NCBI GenBank assembly: GCA_903813345.2
Contig: CAIIXF020000006.1
Span: forward strand, 31,416,024 to 31,480,023
DNA: 64,000 nucleotides
Origin: Owenia fusiformis
Lineage: Eukaryota > Annelida > Polychaeta > Sabellida > Oweniidae
Direction of reading: 5' to 3'
Shown: positions 22,933 to 37,400 of the stretch, piece by piece
Layout of the letters: the number at the start of each line of letters is the position of its first letter
Position numbering within the stretch: the stretch's first letter is position 1
The notes under the pieces: generated by a model
The model's database searches: none
Seen by the model: the letters and a program-made list of their open reading frames with translations, nothing else
What the model was told of the DNA's origin: nothing
Made by a program: the position numbers and the translations under genes

Positions 22933-23526
22933 GGGTGTCCCCAAAAGGGTGAGCAGTTTTTGGACAAGTATTTTCTCAGCAATAGGTTACTCCAATTCAT
23001 TGAAAATTTCTATAAATGGTAAGGGTAGTAGTATCAGCAAATGGTACAACTATGACAGAGATCAGTTACATATTATGTGAGTATGGATACTTTCAAAATT
23101 GCACATCAAAAATCCAATGTCACAGCTATGCAATTGCAATGAGACCATCATAGCGTTTGTGCCAACTATCAGGTTATAAGTATCTGTCAATCAGTTTTAG
23201 TCTCAAAATAGCTTGTCTGTGTATCAGGTTTATTGATTTGTTTCATTGTTCTCTGTATCCAAAAACTGTTATGTCCAAAATCTGTACAAAAAAAAAATTT
23301 CTGTTTGGAAAAAAGAGCTTCTGTCAGACTGAAGTAAATGGATATTTTGGCACAATATTTTTAATTTAAAAATACTGGCATAATATGTAACTGATCTCTT
23401 CCATATTTATTGCAGTTGCTAATGATACTAATAGTCTATATTTCCTCAATAAAAATGTCAACGAATTCTGCTGATCTTTTGCTAATAAAGTACTTGTCAA
23501 AAGTGGCTCACTTTTTGGGACACCTG
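22933..23526. mobile_element. ~594-bp MITE with diverged mariner-like ends
   Basis: The left end reads GGGTGTCCCCAAAAGGGTGA then TTGGACAAGTATTTT. The inverse of the right end reads GGTGTCCCAAAAAGTGAGCC then TTGACAAGTACTTT. GGTGTCCCAAAA ends are common in mariner-derived MITEs. Arms diverge inward and the exact outer base is uncertain. Confidence 0.5.
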
Positions 23527-23819
23527 ATACATTCTATTTACAGATTCAATCAGATTGTAGATTTATTACTCATTCATTACTCATTAGTTACAAATGAAAA
23601 ACAAGATTTTAACAATCTGTGAATAAATAAATAAATATTCCTGCAAATTACCATTTTGAAAAAATACATAACGCCATATACCAATACATCTTTCCAGCAT
23701 TATCAAGAAATTAAGTCCACTTTGAGTTGCTTCCTGTCTGGACTAATATAATGGAGGGCTTCACTAGATCCCTGATAAGCTGTTTGTTGGGATAGTTAAT
23801 TAGTTATACATGGTATAAG

Positions 23820-24253
23820 CACTGTTCCACAGATGGATGACTCTAACTGCAGTTAGTATCAATCAAGATGGTGGCCAATATTCTTTCGTTTTCGATGAAC
23901 CAACGATTTCAGCTTAACTAAATTGAATCTGGATTCCAAATGTTTCACCATGTAAACTAATAAAATTATGATTGTAAAGTCACAAGAAAATTTTCAAGAA
24001 TCTGCGTGTCATTCCTACGTCATCATCAAATTAAGATTTCGTCAGTGAGTCGGTTTTCTTTAAACTCCAATATCGCAGGTGTTAGAACATTTTCTTGTGA
24101 CGGTTTACAATCCTAACTTTATTAGTTGGCATGGCGAAACATTTGGAATACAGATTCAACTTAGTTTAGCTGAGGTTTATAGAAAATGAAATAATTTTGG
24201 CCACCATCTCGAATGATACTAACTGCAGTAAGTCATCAAGCTGTGGAACAGTG
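23820..24253. mobile_element. 434-bp foldback element, CACTGTTCC ends, 5-bp duplication ATAAG
   Basis: Ends are CACTGTTCCACAG on both sides in inverted order, with ATAAG immediately outside (23815-23819 and 24254-24258). Arms pair over most of the length (CTGCAGTTAGTATCA, GATGGTGGCCAA, CCAAATGTTTC). With 21076-21628 it is the second foldback here with a CACTG start and a 5-bp duplication. Confidence 0.8.
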
Positions 24254-24259
24254 ATAAGT

Positions 24260-25477
24260 GATGTGTAAAACATTCTATCTATCCTTGTTGGATAGGTAAC
24301 AAAAGCTGAACAATTTTATTTTGTTTATGCATATGATATATTGTTTCTATAATATTTCTGATTTACTTACATCAATATGTACAATCTACTAGGAACTATT
24401 AGCCAAGGAACAATATCAATGTTTATTTTTAGTAAAACTTATTCAAAGAAAGCTCCCCCATTAATATGGAAGAATGAGTTATAACATTATCACCCATTCA
24501 ATTTCGAAAATATTTCCTTTGACTTAATCTGGCCTTTTAAACCTTCTCCTACACAAAATCAGCATTGATAAAAAGTAACAAATTCTTATTTGATTTAGTT
24601 CCTTCTCCCTTATATAGTCATGTTGATTCATTCACATTTTACTTCATTAGTTGTATTGATGTGTCATTGCATCTGATCTAATCTTAACTTAATAAAATGT
24701 CCACTTATGCAGTACATATTTTGTAATTTCATGGTCAATATTTCAGTTTTAAGACTATTAGCTTAAATTCCTACATCTGAACAAATCACATATATGTTAA
24801 ATATTCTAGTATAATTCAATAGAATGTTCCTAATGAAATTATGTTTTTACATTTCTAACATTTGACACCATATAAGTAAAATATTCTAGTATTCTAGTGG
24901 CCTTTTACTATTACACATTTAGTTCAATGATATGCAACCAATGGCACTAAATAAGGAAAGTTTCAAATTTCAACAAGGAGGTGATTTTGCCTGAGTTTAA
25001 TATGAGACATGCAGATAAACTGTGCATTGTCTAATAGCCAGTTGTTCAATTGTATCATTTATTGGAGGAAATCATTAATAAACAGGTTTCTTTATCGCAA
25101 TAGCAATATCATAAACTAATGAACGCATATTGGTAAAGTGAATAAAGTGAATGAGAAAAATGATTGACGGCCATAGGTGGGATGACTATTGATTTGCAAA
25201 ATTTTCACACTGTTTCTTCATTCTTTGTTCCCACATCTATGTCCCTTGATATTTGTGAATCATCATTTAATCATGTTGGGTGGTAATTTCCTGGTTGGTG
25301 GGTGCCTAATATGGCAGTTCAAATATTTTATGGCCACACTATGTAAGAGTCCTATCAGTATAAACCTGTCGAGAAAGTGAGTCTCAAATGTTGCATTGTA
25401 GACATTATTTGCTGCTAGAGTGCACTGTCTGCTACACACATACATACAATATGTACATACACACATATGGAAGCAAT
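24260..25477. other. 3' flank of TADA3, no recognised coding feature
   Basis: AT-rich sequence downstream of the TADA3 stop codon. A minus-strand AATAAA (inverse of TTTATT near 25058) could serve as the polyadenylation signal, about 420 bp after the stop, but this is not certain. Confidence 0.4.
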
Positions 25478-28400
25478 TCACATTGCATATGACAGCTCCA
25501 GCTGTTTAACTATTGTCTCTCTCTCTTTAAGAACTTTAAATGCAACTTCCTTTTCTTTCTTTGTGAGAACCTTTTTCTTTTGTCTGGCATTTTGTATTTT
25601 TCTCCATGTCTCCATTACCTAGAATTGAAAACAATATTTGAGATCATAAATCAATCATGGAATATTTTTAGATATTTTTACATTTCTATAATTAGAGTAT
25701 ACAGTAGATGGTTTCAAACATTCTGCTCTAGAAGGTCGTAATTCTGGCTGTGATCAGTAGTGATGTTTGGAATAATCTCCAGTTGAAAGAACTGAGTTCA
25801 TTATATCACCCATAATTCATTGAGTTATGTGCTTAAATTCATTTTACACAATGTAATGTTAAGTGAAGTGCGATTTAGGTATACAGGGGTTTCACTACAA
25901 TCTCTCACAACAGGCTAAATAAATGAAAACAAGAACACAAATGTGTACAAAATGTCCCCACCTATGGGTGATCCAGTCAAATGGTTATCCTAAAAATGAA
26001 TAGACAAGACTTAACCGACATAATTTGAGGACGGAAAATCCAAAATGGCCACCTTAAAATTTACCTAGAATGCCAAAAAAAGAACCACCCCTGAAAATTT
26101 GAAATTGATCCCTCACACAGTTAACAGGAAAACATGTAAACAAGACTTTACAGACAAGATTTGAGGACAGAAAATCCAAAATGGCTGCCTTGACATTTAT
26201 CCAGAATGCCAAAAAACTAATCTGTTTTAGATTTTCATACTAAGAATCATCCCTGAAAATTTGAAATTGATCTACCAAACGGTTCACCTGGAAATGCATA
26301 GACAAGACTTTACAAACAAGATTTTAGGACAGAAAATCCAAAATGGCTGCCATGACATTTACCCAGAATGCCCAAAAACTAATCAGATCTAGATCTTCAT
26401 ACTAAGAATCATCCCTGAAAATTTGAAATTGATCTATCAAACGGTTCACCTGGAAACGCATAGACAAGACTTAACTGACAAGATTTTAGGACAGAAAATC
26501 CAAATGGTTCACCTAAAAACGCGTAGACAAGACTTTACGGGCAAGATTTTAAGATGGAAAATCCAAAATGGTTGCCTTGACATTTATCCAGAATGCCAAA
26601 AAACTAATCAGATCTAGATTTTCATACTAAGAATCATCCCTGAAAATTTGAAATTGATCTATCAAACGGTTTACCTGGAAACGCATAGACAAGACTACAA
26701 ACAAGATTTTAGGACAGAAAATCCAAAATGGCTGCCTTGACATTTACCCAGAATGCCCAATAAAAACTAATCAGATCTAGATGTTCATACTAAGAATCAT
26801 CCCTGAAAATTTGAAATTGATCTACCAAACGGTTCACCTAAAAACGCGTAGACAAGACTTTACGGGCAAGATTTTAAGATGGAAAATCCAAAATGGCTGC
26901 CTTGACATTTATCCAGAATGCCCAAAAACTAATCAGATCTAGATGTTCATACTAAGAATCATCCCTGAAAATTTGAAATTGATCTACCAAACGGTTCACC
27001 TAAAAACGCGTAGACAAGACTTTACGGGCAAGATTTTAAGATGGAAAATCCAAAATGGTTGCCTTGACATTTATCCAGAATGCCAAAAAACTAATCAGAT
27101 CTAGATTTTCATACTAAGAATCATCCCTGAAAATTTGAAATTGATCTATCAAAAGGTTCACCTGGAAACGCATAGACAAGACTTAACTGACAAGACTTTA
27201 GGACGGAAAATCCAAAATGGCTGCCTTGACATTTACCCAGAATGCCCAAACACTAATCAGATCTAGATTTTTGTACTAAGAATCATACCTGAAAATTTGA
27301 AATTGATCTACCAAACGGTTCACCTGAAAATGCGTAGACAAGACTTTACAGACAAGATTTTAAGACGGAAAAATCCAAAATGGCCGACAATAAAAAAGTG
27401 ATTATAAGTTTTTGCTGATTTCTTTTTACAAAATTATCACATATAACTACTGTTAACAATAACATAGGCTTTTACAACAAAGTACATCTGAAATTATTTA
27501 TAAAGCTACTAAATAGTTGAAGTATGAAAACTGAAAAACACCATTTAATATGATACAAAGTATTATCGCACGCTAAGACATTAAAAATGGCTGCCATGAC
27601 TGAGCTAACAGGTCCAAAACCTAATCAGATCTAGAATGAAGTGAGCTGAACAAGATTTTAAAGTTTTAAAAGCAACTTTGAAGCTGTTTTCTTCAAGTTT
27701 GCAGACAAGGATTTTAGCATTTGACTTCAAAATGGCCGACAGGAAGTAGGTATCGAGCTTATTTTTTTTTTTCATCCACATTTATATGCACTCATAAGTT
27801 ATCCCTGAAAATTTGAAGGTGATATCTGTAGCGGTTTTGGAGAAAACGGCCGGACGTACGGACAGACAGACATACGGACAGACAGACGGACGCGCGCCGA
27901 CAATATGGCCCAACACTATGTGGTGGGGACATAACAAAAGGCAAAATTAATGGAAATCATAAATTTAACATGGAAAAGTTGAAAAGTCCCTAAAGACAAC
28001 AAGCGATTTTGTGAAAACAACTGGTGAAAACCGCCTGTTGCCTGCTGCTTATGAAACCCCTGGGTATAGTATCCAATTTTGTAGCCCACCCTATATGCAT
28101 TGAATACATTTGAGAAAATGTTGTCATCCGTAATTGCAACATATTGTGAATTCCCACTATATTTAGCGCCTGTATACATTATTTAGCATAAACAACCAAG
28201 GCATAACACTTTCAATATGAATCATTAGGGAATAATAGGCTTTAATTATGCCATTATCTGCTTTTAAGAGTTTCAAAGAGATAGCATTATGAAACATTTT
28301 TTTGTTTCAACATAGGATAGATGGAATATATATCATAATACGTAACTATCTTATTCATTATTTTTATTTGACTTTTAAGAGGCAAGGGAGTCCCTGTTCA

Positions 28401-31400
28401 TATTTCTCAACCAAATATAATCTCACTAGAGGAGCGACATTTGCAAATATTTGGATGAAACAGCTGATTTTACAACTCTTACTATATGCTTTTCTGTACA
28501 TTGTATTCTCTTTTCAAAGAACTGACAAGATTTAAACTTTTTGAACAACCCTTGTATATGGCAAGGGAGTCCCTGTTCATATTTCTCAACCAAAATAATA
28601 TGCTATGTATTTTTAAAAGGTATGTTTATTTGTGCAAATATTCTATGCTAAAACCAACACTTAAAGGTTTTATAAGTAATGTGAAGGAATATTTTATTAT
28701 GGACAAATGGGTTGGCAGAAGCGATAAGTGGAAAATCATGGAAACAAAATTAAACAAATGAACTGATGATTTTTTCTTTTTAAATAAAAAAAATGCCAAT
28801 GGTATAACGTCTCTTAAAGACTAAATATTTAACCAATACTGTATTGTAAAATTGTTAAATGTAGGTTTACCATGTAACTGTACTGTAATTGTTTTTCGCA
28901 ATTGCTTTAACATGCTTATTCTTTGAAATAAAAAAAATTATAAAAAAAAATATATATATATATATATAATCTTACTAGAGGAGCGACATTTGCAAATATT
29001 TGGATGAAACAGCTGATTTTACAACTCTTACTATATGCTTTTATGTACATTGTATTCTCTTTTCAAAGAACTGACAAGATTTAAACTTTTTGAACAACCC
29101 TTGTATATGGTTTTATGTACATGTATTCTCTTTACAAAGAACTGACAAGATTTTAACTTTTTGAACAACCCTTGTATATGGTTTTATGTACATGTATTCT
29201 CTTTACAAAGAACTGACAAGATTCATTATTTCATAGAGAAGTGGGAAGATAAGATACACACCATATTATGCATCTACATACTGCAAGAGGGTAATAGTTA
29301 CAGTTAGAGTATAAAGGGCTAGCTTATTTGAGTAAACACAAACATTACTGAGTGAACTATCCTACTCGTACTCGGTTTGTTTATTTCGTGGTATGAGGAA
29401 AGTTCTATTGAAAACCTATTTGGGGACTTCGATGATATACAACAGCAGAAGAGTAAAATATTTGATTATTTTCTGTGGATGGATGTGCTTGGTAGTGGTA
29501 AATTGGTCAATATCTATAGGTTGAAATATGAAGATGTTTTACCATGCCATCTATATAAGACTTGGAGAGCAGAAGTTTTAATTTCATGGGATATTTTTGT
29601 TGACATTTACTTCAGTAATTTTTTGACAGAAAGATAAGGTGTTTGGCTCTATTTCAAAAAAAATCTTTGGAAATCAATGGGCTGAGATTTGAGAAATTTC
29701 AATCTGAACTTTGTCAACTTAACATGCATTTCAATGGAAGAAAAGTAAGTGGATTTCTACCACTGCATGGGTTTCAATCATTCAGACACACAACCTCAAT
29801 TATGGAGCACGGAGAATACTGATTGGGACCGTAGAGTATTTATTATAGTGTGGCGATGGCAACAACAATAGAAGTTGAAACATAGTTATATTGCTTATTT
29901 TAAGATATTATCAGTGTTAAATGTTTTGCAATTTGCATGTGCTGTCTTTGATTTTTCCAATGTTTACCTGCTAGTTTGGGGCCGCTTTTGGGTGGTCTTT
30001 GGCAAGAAAATGAATGAAAGCAACACAATTACCAAGGTGCTTGTAGTTTCACCACCAGATGGCTGATTTGGGTGAAATAACATTGCAGATATAGGAAAAA
30101 GTTCCTCTAAACTTTAATATTCATTAGATTTAATTGGATCAATTTTCATATAACCTTTTTGAGTTTGATAATTATACAACTAAAAATATGTCCAGTGAAA
30201 GAAAATATCTTTTGTCCAATACAAGAAAGGATATTTTATTTTTCACTATTTTTAACATGGGGTATATAGTGAAGAATGTCACCACTTTCATTAGTTACAG
30301 ACACTGACTGCCAAACACCAACAAACAAACACTGACTACCGAACACCAGCCACCAAACACCATCCACAAAAACTTGGAGACTATAACAAACTAGAAAACG
30401 GCAACTTTACGGAGTAGCAAATCCCAACGAACATGCTAACATATATGAATCTGTATTTGTCACAAAAATAAAAACATTGGAAACATTAGAGATATATCAG
30501 AATTTCTACCAATTTTAAAAGCATTTGAATTACCATTTACGAGTTTTAAAGGCACAAATAATAAAGATAATTTGAATTTTCTGAGGCACAAATCTGGAAA
30601 ACAATACCAAATAAGTGATCTGCCTTAAATTTCCTTCAATTTGAGAATAATATAGTCATACTTTGAAGAGATCAGAAAATCATTGTGAAATTCCACATAA
30701 GGCGGAGGCCATTTTGAATTTTACGAGGCCCAAATAACAAAACCGATACAATATTTCCAATCTACTCTAAAACATGTAAAATGGCCTTTCATTTGATAAT
30801 AAAGCCATACTTTAGGGGCGGGGTCAAAATATCAATGTTCATATGGAGACAAAAGTAATTTCGTTTGGACAACAACCCCCCCACCCCCCCCCTCTAGACG
30901 AAAGCTTAGGTCACTTCAAAAAAACATTGATTTTCAGTTACTGTCAAATGATTTGGAACCCGTGATTACATTGATGAACATGTTACCTTTATACACCGAT
31001 GATATACTATAGCGATTCCATCCATACGGTGAATTAACACACGTTCACAATTTAACTGCATTAAACTCTTCAAAAGGAGGAGGGAAAAGTACGGAATTTA
31101 TTTGAAAAATGATCGAATTATCGTCTTTATCTACCGATATTCTGGACCTATCACACAAAAAAGCTCACGAACTATTGAAAACAAGCCTTTTTATCAGAAC
31201 ATAGCGCCAGAAAAAGTGGGTAAGTCCAATTATTTTTTGTATATCAGATCCGAATTATCGATGTTTTTTTGGTCAACGAAAGTGCCCAAAAACCCCCTCC
31301 CCCTCGCGAAAGTACTTTCGTCTCCATATGGACATCGATATTTTGACCCGGCCCCTTAGAAAGATATCAAAATTAACGCAAATTTCTGTTGGCAGCCATT

Positions 31401-34400
31401 TCAAATTTTCTGAGGTACAAATCAAAAGGACAATACCATAGTTATGATCTACCCTAAACTTCCTTCAATTTGAGTATAATATAGCCATACTTTAAAGGGA
31501 TCAGAAAATTATTGTAAAATCTCACATAAGGGGGCCATTTTGAATCTTAAGAGGCCCAAATTACAAAACTGATACAATAATATTTGCAATCCACTCTAAA
31601 TTGCCTTTCATTTGAGTATAATAAAGCTATACTTTAGAGAGATTTAGAAAAATTAATGCAAATTCCCATTTTCTTGACCCCCCATACATGGCCCCTGGGG
31701 GTCTAGTGAAAAACGTGGATATATATGAAATAGATATATGTTGTGAATAAACTTCCAAAATTTCAAACAATTATATTTCTTACATTGGTTTAAAATTAAA
31801 ACTTTAAGATTTTCACGAAAAATCGGCCATCTTGGGAATTTCTTTTGTTGCGTACAACTATTCACCAATATACATCTTTCCACCAAATATGAAGAAAATC
31901 CATCCACTAGTATTCAAGTTATCTTCCAGACGGACGGATGGATGGACTGACAGACTGACGGATGGATGGACAGAGGACTTTACTATATCCCTACCAAACT
32001 TCGTCTGTTGGGATAACAATGTGTCGCCACTTCGAGTGGTGACATAAAAATGTTTGAAATAGTGTATGTGACCAATGCAAAAGTTCAATGTCAGATAAAT
32101 AACTCTCATAGTTTGGGAGGGTGTTAATGTCCAAAATAGTTAAGCTCTGCCGATATAAATTATCAAATTCTTGAGAATGTCATCACTCAATGACAACTGG
32201 ACAGACTGATATACAGAAGGATTAAAATCTGATCCACAAGCCCAAAAGTTGTTCACTTTAATAAACCAACCATCCCATATATAGAAAATATGATAGTCCA
32301 AAAAATGAGAAGTATAGGTATCTAGTTCACAGGGGGAGGTGGTATCTGAGAGTTAACTATTAAAATATAGTTAGCTCACTGACATTGAATATTTGTATTG
32401 GTCCTTCACAGAATCAACATCCTATTGGTCGTAACATTTACCTCTAAATCAGCTGCTGCCATCTTTTTTCTTAACTCCTGACGTTCCATTTCATCCTTAG
32501 CAAGCCTTAGCAGCTTTTTAGTAACAAGAGTATTATGTTGCGTCACTGCCTTTAGTTCACTTTGTTTTTTCTTCAGTTCTTGGAGGATTTCATCTTCAGG
32601 GTCAGAATCTAGGACATCATCTGCCTCTAGGATACCTGAAGTACAACATATTTGTGTCAAAATTCACGAAACTCTTCATGATGTTGTACAAATCAATGTA
32701 ATTATTCACAATTCCAAATGTATAACAGGAAACTCCCAAATATGTAAAATGAGTCCATAATAAAGTTCATGATTAAATTCTAATCCTTGAACCATTTTTT
32801 AGATAAAACATGATGACACTGAGATTATATTTATGAAATCGATTGAAAAAATTGTAGTATAAGAATTGTGACCATAAGTGAGCACAGATCAGGGGACTGA
32901 ATCAGACTTTAGTTATCTTTAATCATTAGAAACGCTTCTAGTGGTCACATATGTGATGATTGATGGATGACTCAAACTTTTAATTAAAGTTGTGTCTGAG
33001 TTGCTTAGGGTTTGAGTTAACCTGGCTCAAATTGACTTGATGGTTGGAGTAAACCTGGAGATTACAAATTGTTCATGAAATGTTCCTAAAGAGTCGTACA
33101 TTTTTTTAAAATTCCAACATAATCAGCATGTTTAAAAATGACACAAAATGCCATATTTTGCATTCAGGAGAGGATGTGAAGCTCTGTATATATATTCAGT
33201 GTATGCATGCTGTAATTGGAGCACTGAGAAACTGACCTTGCTCTTCAAGCTCTCGACGTATCCTACGCTCAAGCATGACTGTGTTCCCGATGTTCAGCTG
33301 TTTTGCAAGTGACTTGGGGGACATTGCTGCATTCGCCTCTATGGCCTCTGGAATATAAAAATATATATAAGAATAATAAATCAACAAATAATAGAATATT
33401 CCCCAAATGATGTTTCTTCAAAATCATATATGACATTTATCCCATATTAAGGGAAATGTTAGGAACTGATATACAAGAAACAACTAAAGTATTCAACCAA
33501 TGATCATCCAAAACAGGATAATAGATATTAACCCACTTCCAGAATCCAACAAAGGGAAATAATTTATACGTATCTGCATCTCACTGCAATTTGTCTTAAA
33601 GTATCGGATAATAGATATGAGTATCAGGTTATTTCCTTGATAATCTACCCAATACATAAGTCTTGTACTCCTAAACAATAGAGATATTTCGCTTATACAT
33701 GAAAGGCCAAAAGCACAACTTATATCTATGCGAATAGCTATATGTTATAAGTATAAGTGAATTGAAAGTTTTGCAAAAAGATGTACTTATATGTACAGAA
33801 ATGTATATTTTTGCATCGATCTATTCTAATGTTCTTTACACCAAGAATGAATTATTTTTGCTTACAAATATACGATTTATGAGGCGGATTGGATAGTAAT
33901 ATGACTTAGTGCCAAATATCTCTATGATTCTCATCCAATAACTATGTCTAAACGAGATAAGTATTCCCTCACTTATAAACAATGTTTTATAAGCAATGGC
34001 TACATATAGATGGATAGAGCTGCACAACAAATGATGACATAAAACACCTGTTATAAGTTATAAACACACAGGATTTATAAACACGCTCATAAGTGCGAAA
34101 TCTTGCTGATGTACAATTTAGCACATATACTGTACTTTCTGCCACACAACTATACTACCGACAGCATGCTTGCAGTGCATATCAATGCAGTAGTTAAATT
34201 CCTTACAAAGGCCTAAAGTTTTCCCTATTGCAATATATTCATAATAATACCTTGGTTTTCTATCTCATTGGAGTCCTCCATTGGGGCCATGATGTTTTCT
34301 TCAATCAAGGCTGACACCAATCTCTGAGTAAGAGGACCAAATGGGGAGGATTCTTCTATGTCCCTACAACAAATAAAATTACATAGTCATATTTTATAGT

Positions 34401-37400
34401 CCTTGCTATTACTGTACAGCCAAAGTATGTAGCATTGTTTGAATTTTGACATCTTGGACAACATTATATTTAATTTCACTTGCAAAATAGTATAGTTCAT
34501 ATGCCCTTTTCATTACTAATATTTTCTGATTACTTTGAACAGTCTTAGAGGTTTTAATCATGACCAAAATGTCCAGATTCAAATAAATATTGCTTTCTGT
34601 ATCTTGAGTTTGTGACAAAATTGAGTTTCGAAATTTTGGTCCAGGTGAAACATTTTATATTAAAGCTTGGGAATTTTTTATTGAATATAGGTCAATAGTA
34701 ACTCCACCGCAATGAAATTTTTGTAGGTTATATCTTCACATCAAAATTGCCAACTTCCTAAGACCCGGAAGACAAAATAGCAGTTTAAAATTGTAATTAT
34801 GATGTGGGGATAACTCATAGTCTCATTCAGCTGAAATCCATGAAATAACCAAAACAAGCAACTGTCCAAATTATTTTCTGCTATTCTCATCTTTCATGTT
34901 TCACCTTTTCATGGTCAAGCAAAAGTAAGTTTTCAATGTGAAACCAGTTTTGTGTAAAGCTCTCTTGTTTCATGAGCTTTTTAAAGGTTCTCAGCTATAT
35001 AAATTGAATGACTGAACCTTATCTGACAATTAGTTAACATGGCAATAGATATACCATATTCTCTCTAATAGGCTTAGATAATCTTTAAACGCACACTCTA
35101 CTTTTCCATAAAAGAACTGATCTTACATGTTATTCTCTGTTCTACTGAGCAAAGTAGAGGATTCATCGCTTATTGCACTTGTACTCGAACTACTCAGACG
35201 TTTATCTGTGATTTTGGCACCTAAATGAAAAGCAGAAATATTTATATTATTAAGTTTTCAGCACAGTAACAGAAACATTTGGTAAAGTCTTGACCAACAA
35301 AATGAGCAGAATGAATGACCCAACTATTAATGTAAAATTCAATAAAATGTATAAATCTAGACTGTCAAATTAAGCAAAATGCTTAAACCTCTACATGTAG
35401 TGGTGAATAACTAGGCACAATGATTAAATATCTTCTGTCAAAGTAAGAACTTTACTATAAAACTTTAAAAAATTAAATATTAGATTAAGTAAATGAGGCG
35501 CTGAATTATACAAACCTTCTTTTTGTTCCTCGAACATGTCATCCTGAGACCACTTCTGAGAATAGTGCTTGCCTAGAGGAGGAATTTTGTAATAATCAGA
35601 GTCATCCTCCTGGCACTGGAGCAAGTCTTGAAGCACCTAGAGGGAAATGGACAGTTTTCTAGTGCTGATACTTACTTAATAGATGGACGAAATAACATGG
35701 GATAATTCATTAGAAAGACAAAACATTCATTGACTGCTGCCTCCAGCTGCCAGTCACAAAAATGGTGCCAATAACAATACTTAACTTACCACTTCTTGGT
35801 GATGACAATTCATATATCTAAAACAGATTGCATTCAAAATAACATCCCTTGACACTGAATCTTTCCGAAGTGATGTCCATATAAATCCAACTGCAACAAT
35901 ACCAGTTTAATTGTAATTAACTAAAATATTTCAAGAAGAATGGTCATGATACCTTTAGATCATTGTTTGTGATGTCAGCACAATATGGCTCCACGGCAGT
36001 CCAGAATCTGCTAGCCTCGTTCTTTGGAAGTTTTGGTAGATCATTTATTGGAGATTCTGCATAACTATAGTCTAGAATTTTGGCTGGCTGGAAACAAAAT
36101 CGAAACAATCTATTCTTGTAGATGTGTAATTCATCTATATGTTTCTAAAATATCAATCACGTCATTAAGTGGCGTTCTACTGTTAGATAAAAACCAACCT
36201 GACTTGATCTATTTTTTCCACCTCGACTTGGACCACCCTTTCCACCATCACTTTTAAATTTCTTACTTGGTCTTTCATCACTTCCTTTACCTCGTTTGCC
36301 CGATGGGGATGGACAAGGTGATGGTGTCTGCAAAATAATTATGAAAGTATCATGAAATGTTCAAACATATAAAGACACAGTACATAGTAAACATTCATTA
36401 TCTTTTGAGATTATTCATTATTACACCCAATCTCTTGCTTTTGTGTCTAAAATGTACCCATCATATCAAAAAACCTGAATATTTGGCATTGTTTGCTATT
36501 CAATATTCATCCTCATTCAATTAGCTTATCCCCCATCCCCTCTCTTTATGTTAATGACTTACCCCTTTTCCTCCTTTCTTTCCAGAAGCCCTATCTTGCC
36601 AATTGGTTAGGATCTGCACCTCTCCCTCTAGTAGTCGCATTCTCTTTGCCACTGAGGAGAACAGAGTTTCCATCTCTGTCTGCAGTGAATCAAGTTCCAC
36701 AATAGATACACTGTCATCTTTGTCCCGTTGGAGGACTGCAAGTAGAAAATGTATGAAAATATATGACTGGAAGGAGTAGCTATGTTTTGACCATTTCTCA
36801 ATCTTGGGATGATAATTATAGGATATCCTATGATTTTGAGGAATATCATTTTTATCTACGAGGTGATATTGATATCTGCACGAGAGAGCAAAGCGAACGA
36901 GTACATATATCAATATCACCGAGTAGATTAAAATGATATTCTGAAAAAAACATAGGATGTTCTTATTATCCTACACTTACAAGGAGTGTACTAAATGTAT
37001 AATATCATTGCAAAATGAATTTCATGCCAAATAGAGTCAATTTGGCGGGAAATCAACAAGCGGAGTATATCGTCACAATATCCTCCACATATTGGGTTTT
37101 CCGGAGTATATCGTCACGATATCCTCCGCCTGGAGTATATCATCACGATATCCTCCAGTTATTAATTTTGCCAATAAATATCGAGTTTATTTAATTAAGT
37201 TATTATACATTTAGCACACTAAGTATCATTATCTTTTCCACAGAAGGAAATTAGCTAACTGAAATACAATTATACATCTAGTAGATGGTTTCATCCTGAG
37301 AATTTACTCAATAAAAAATACCTAACTCATGGAAAATCCCATGGAAAATGTCATGCATCCCAAGACATGTAGCTTTCAAGGAATGGGGTACCAAATGTGA

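Noticed and set aside
29377-29637. 86-codon plus ORF in the last TADA3 intron
   Set aside because: No recognisable family, no flanking splice signals or repeat context to support it.
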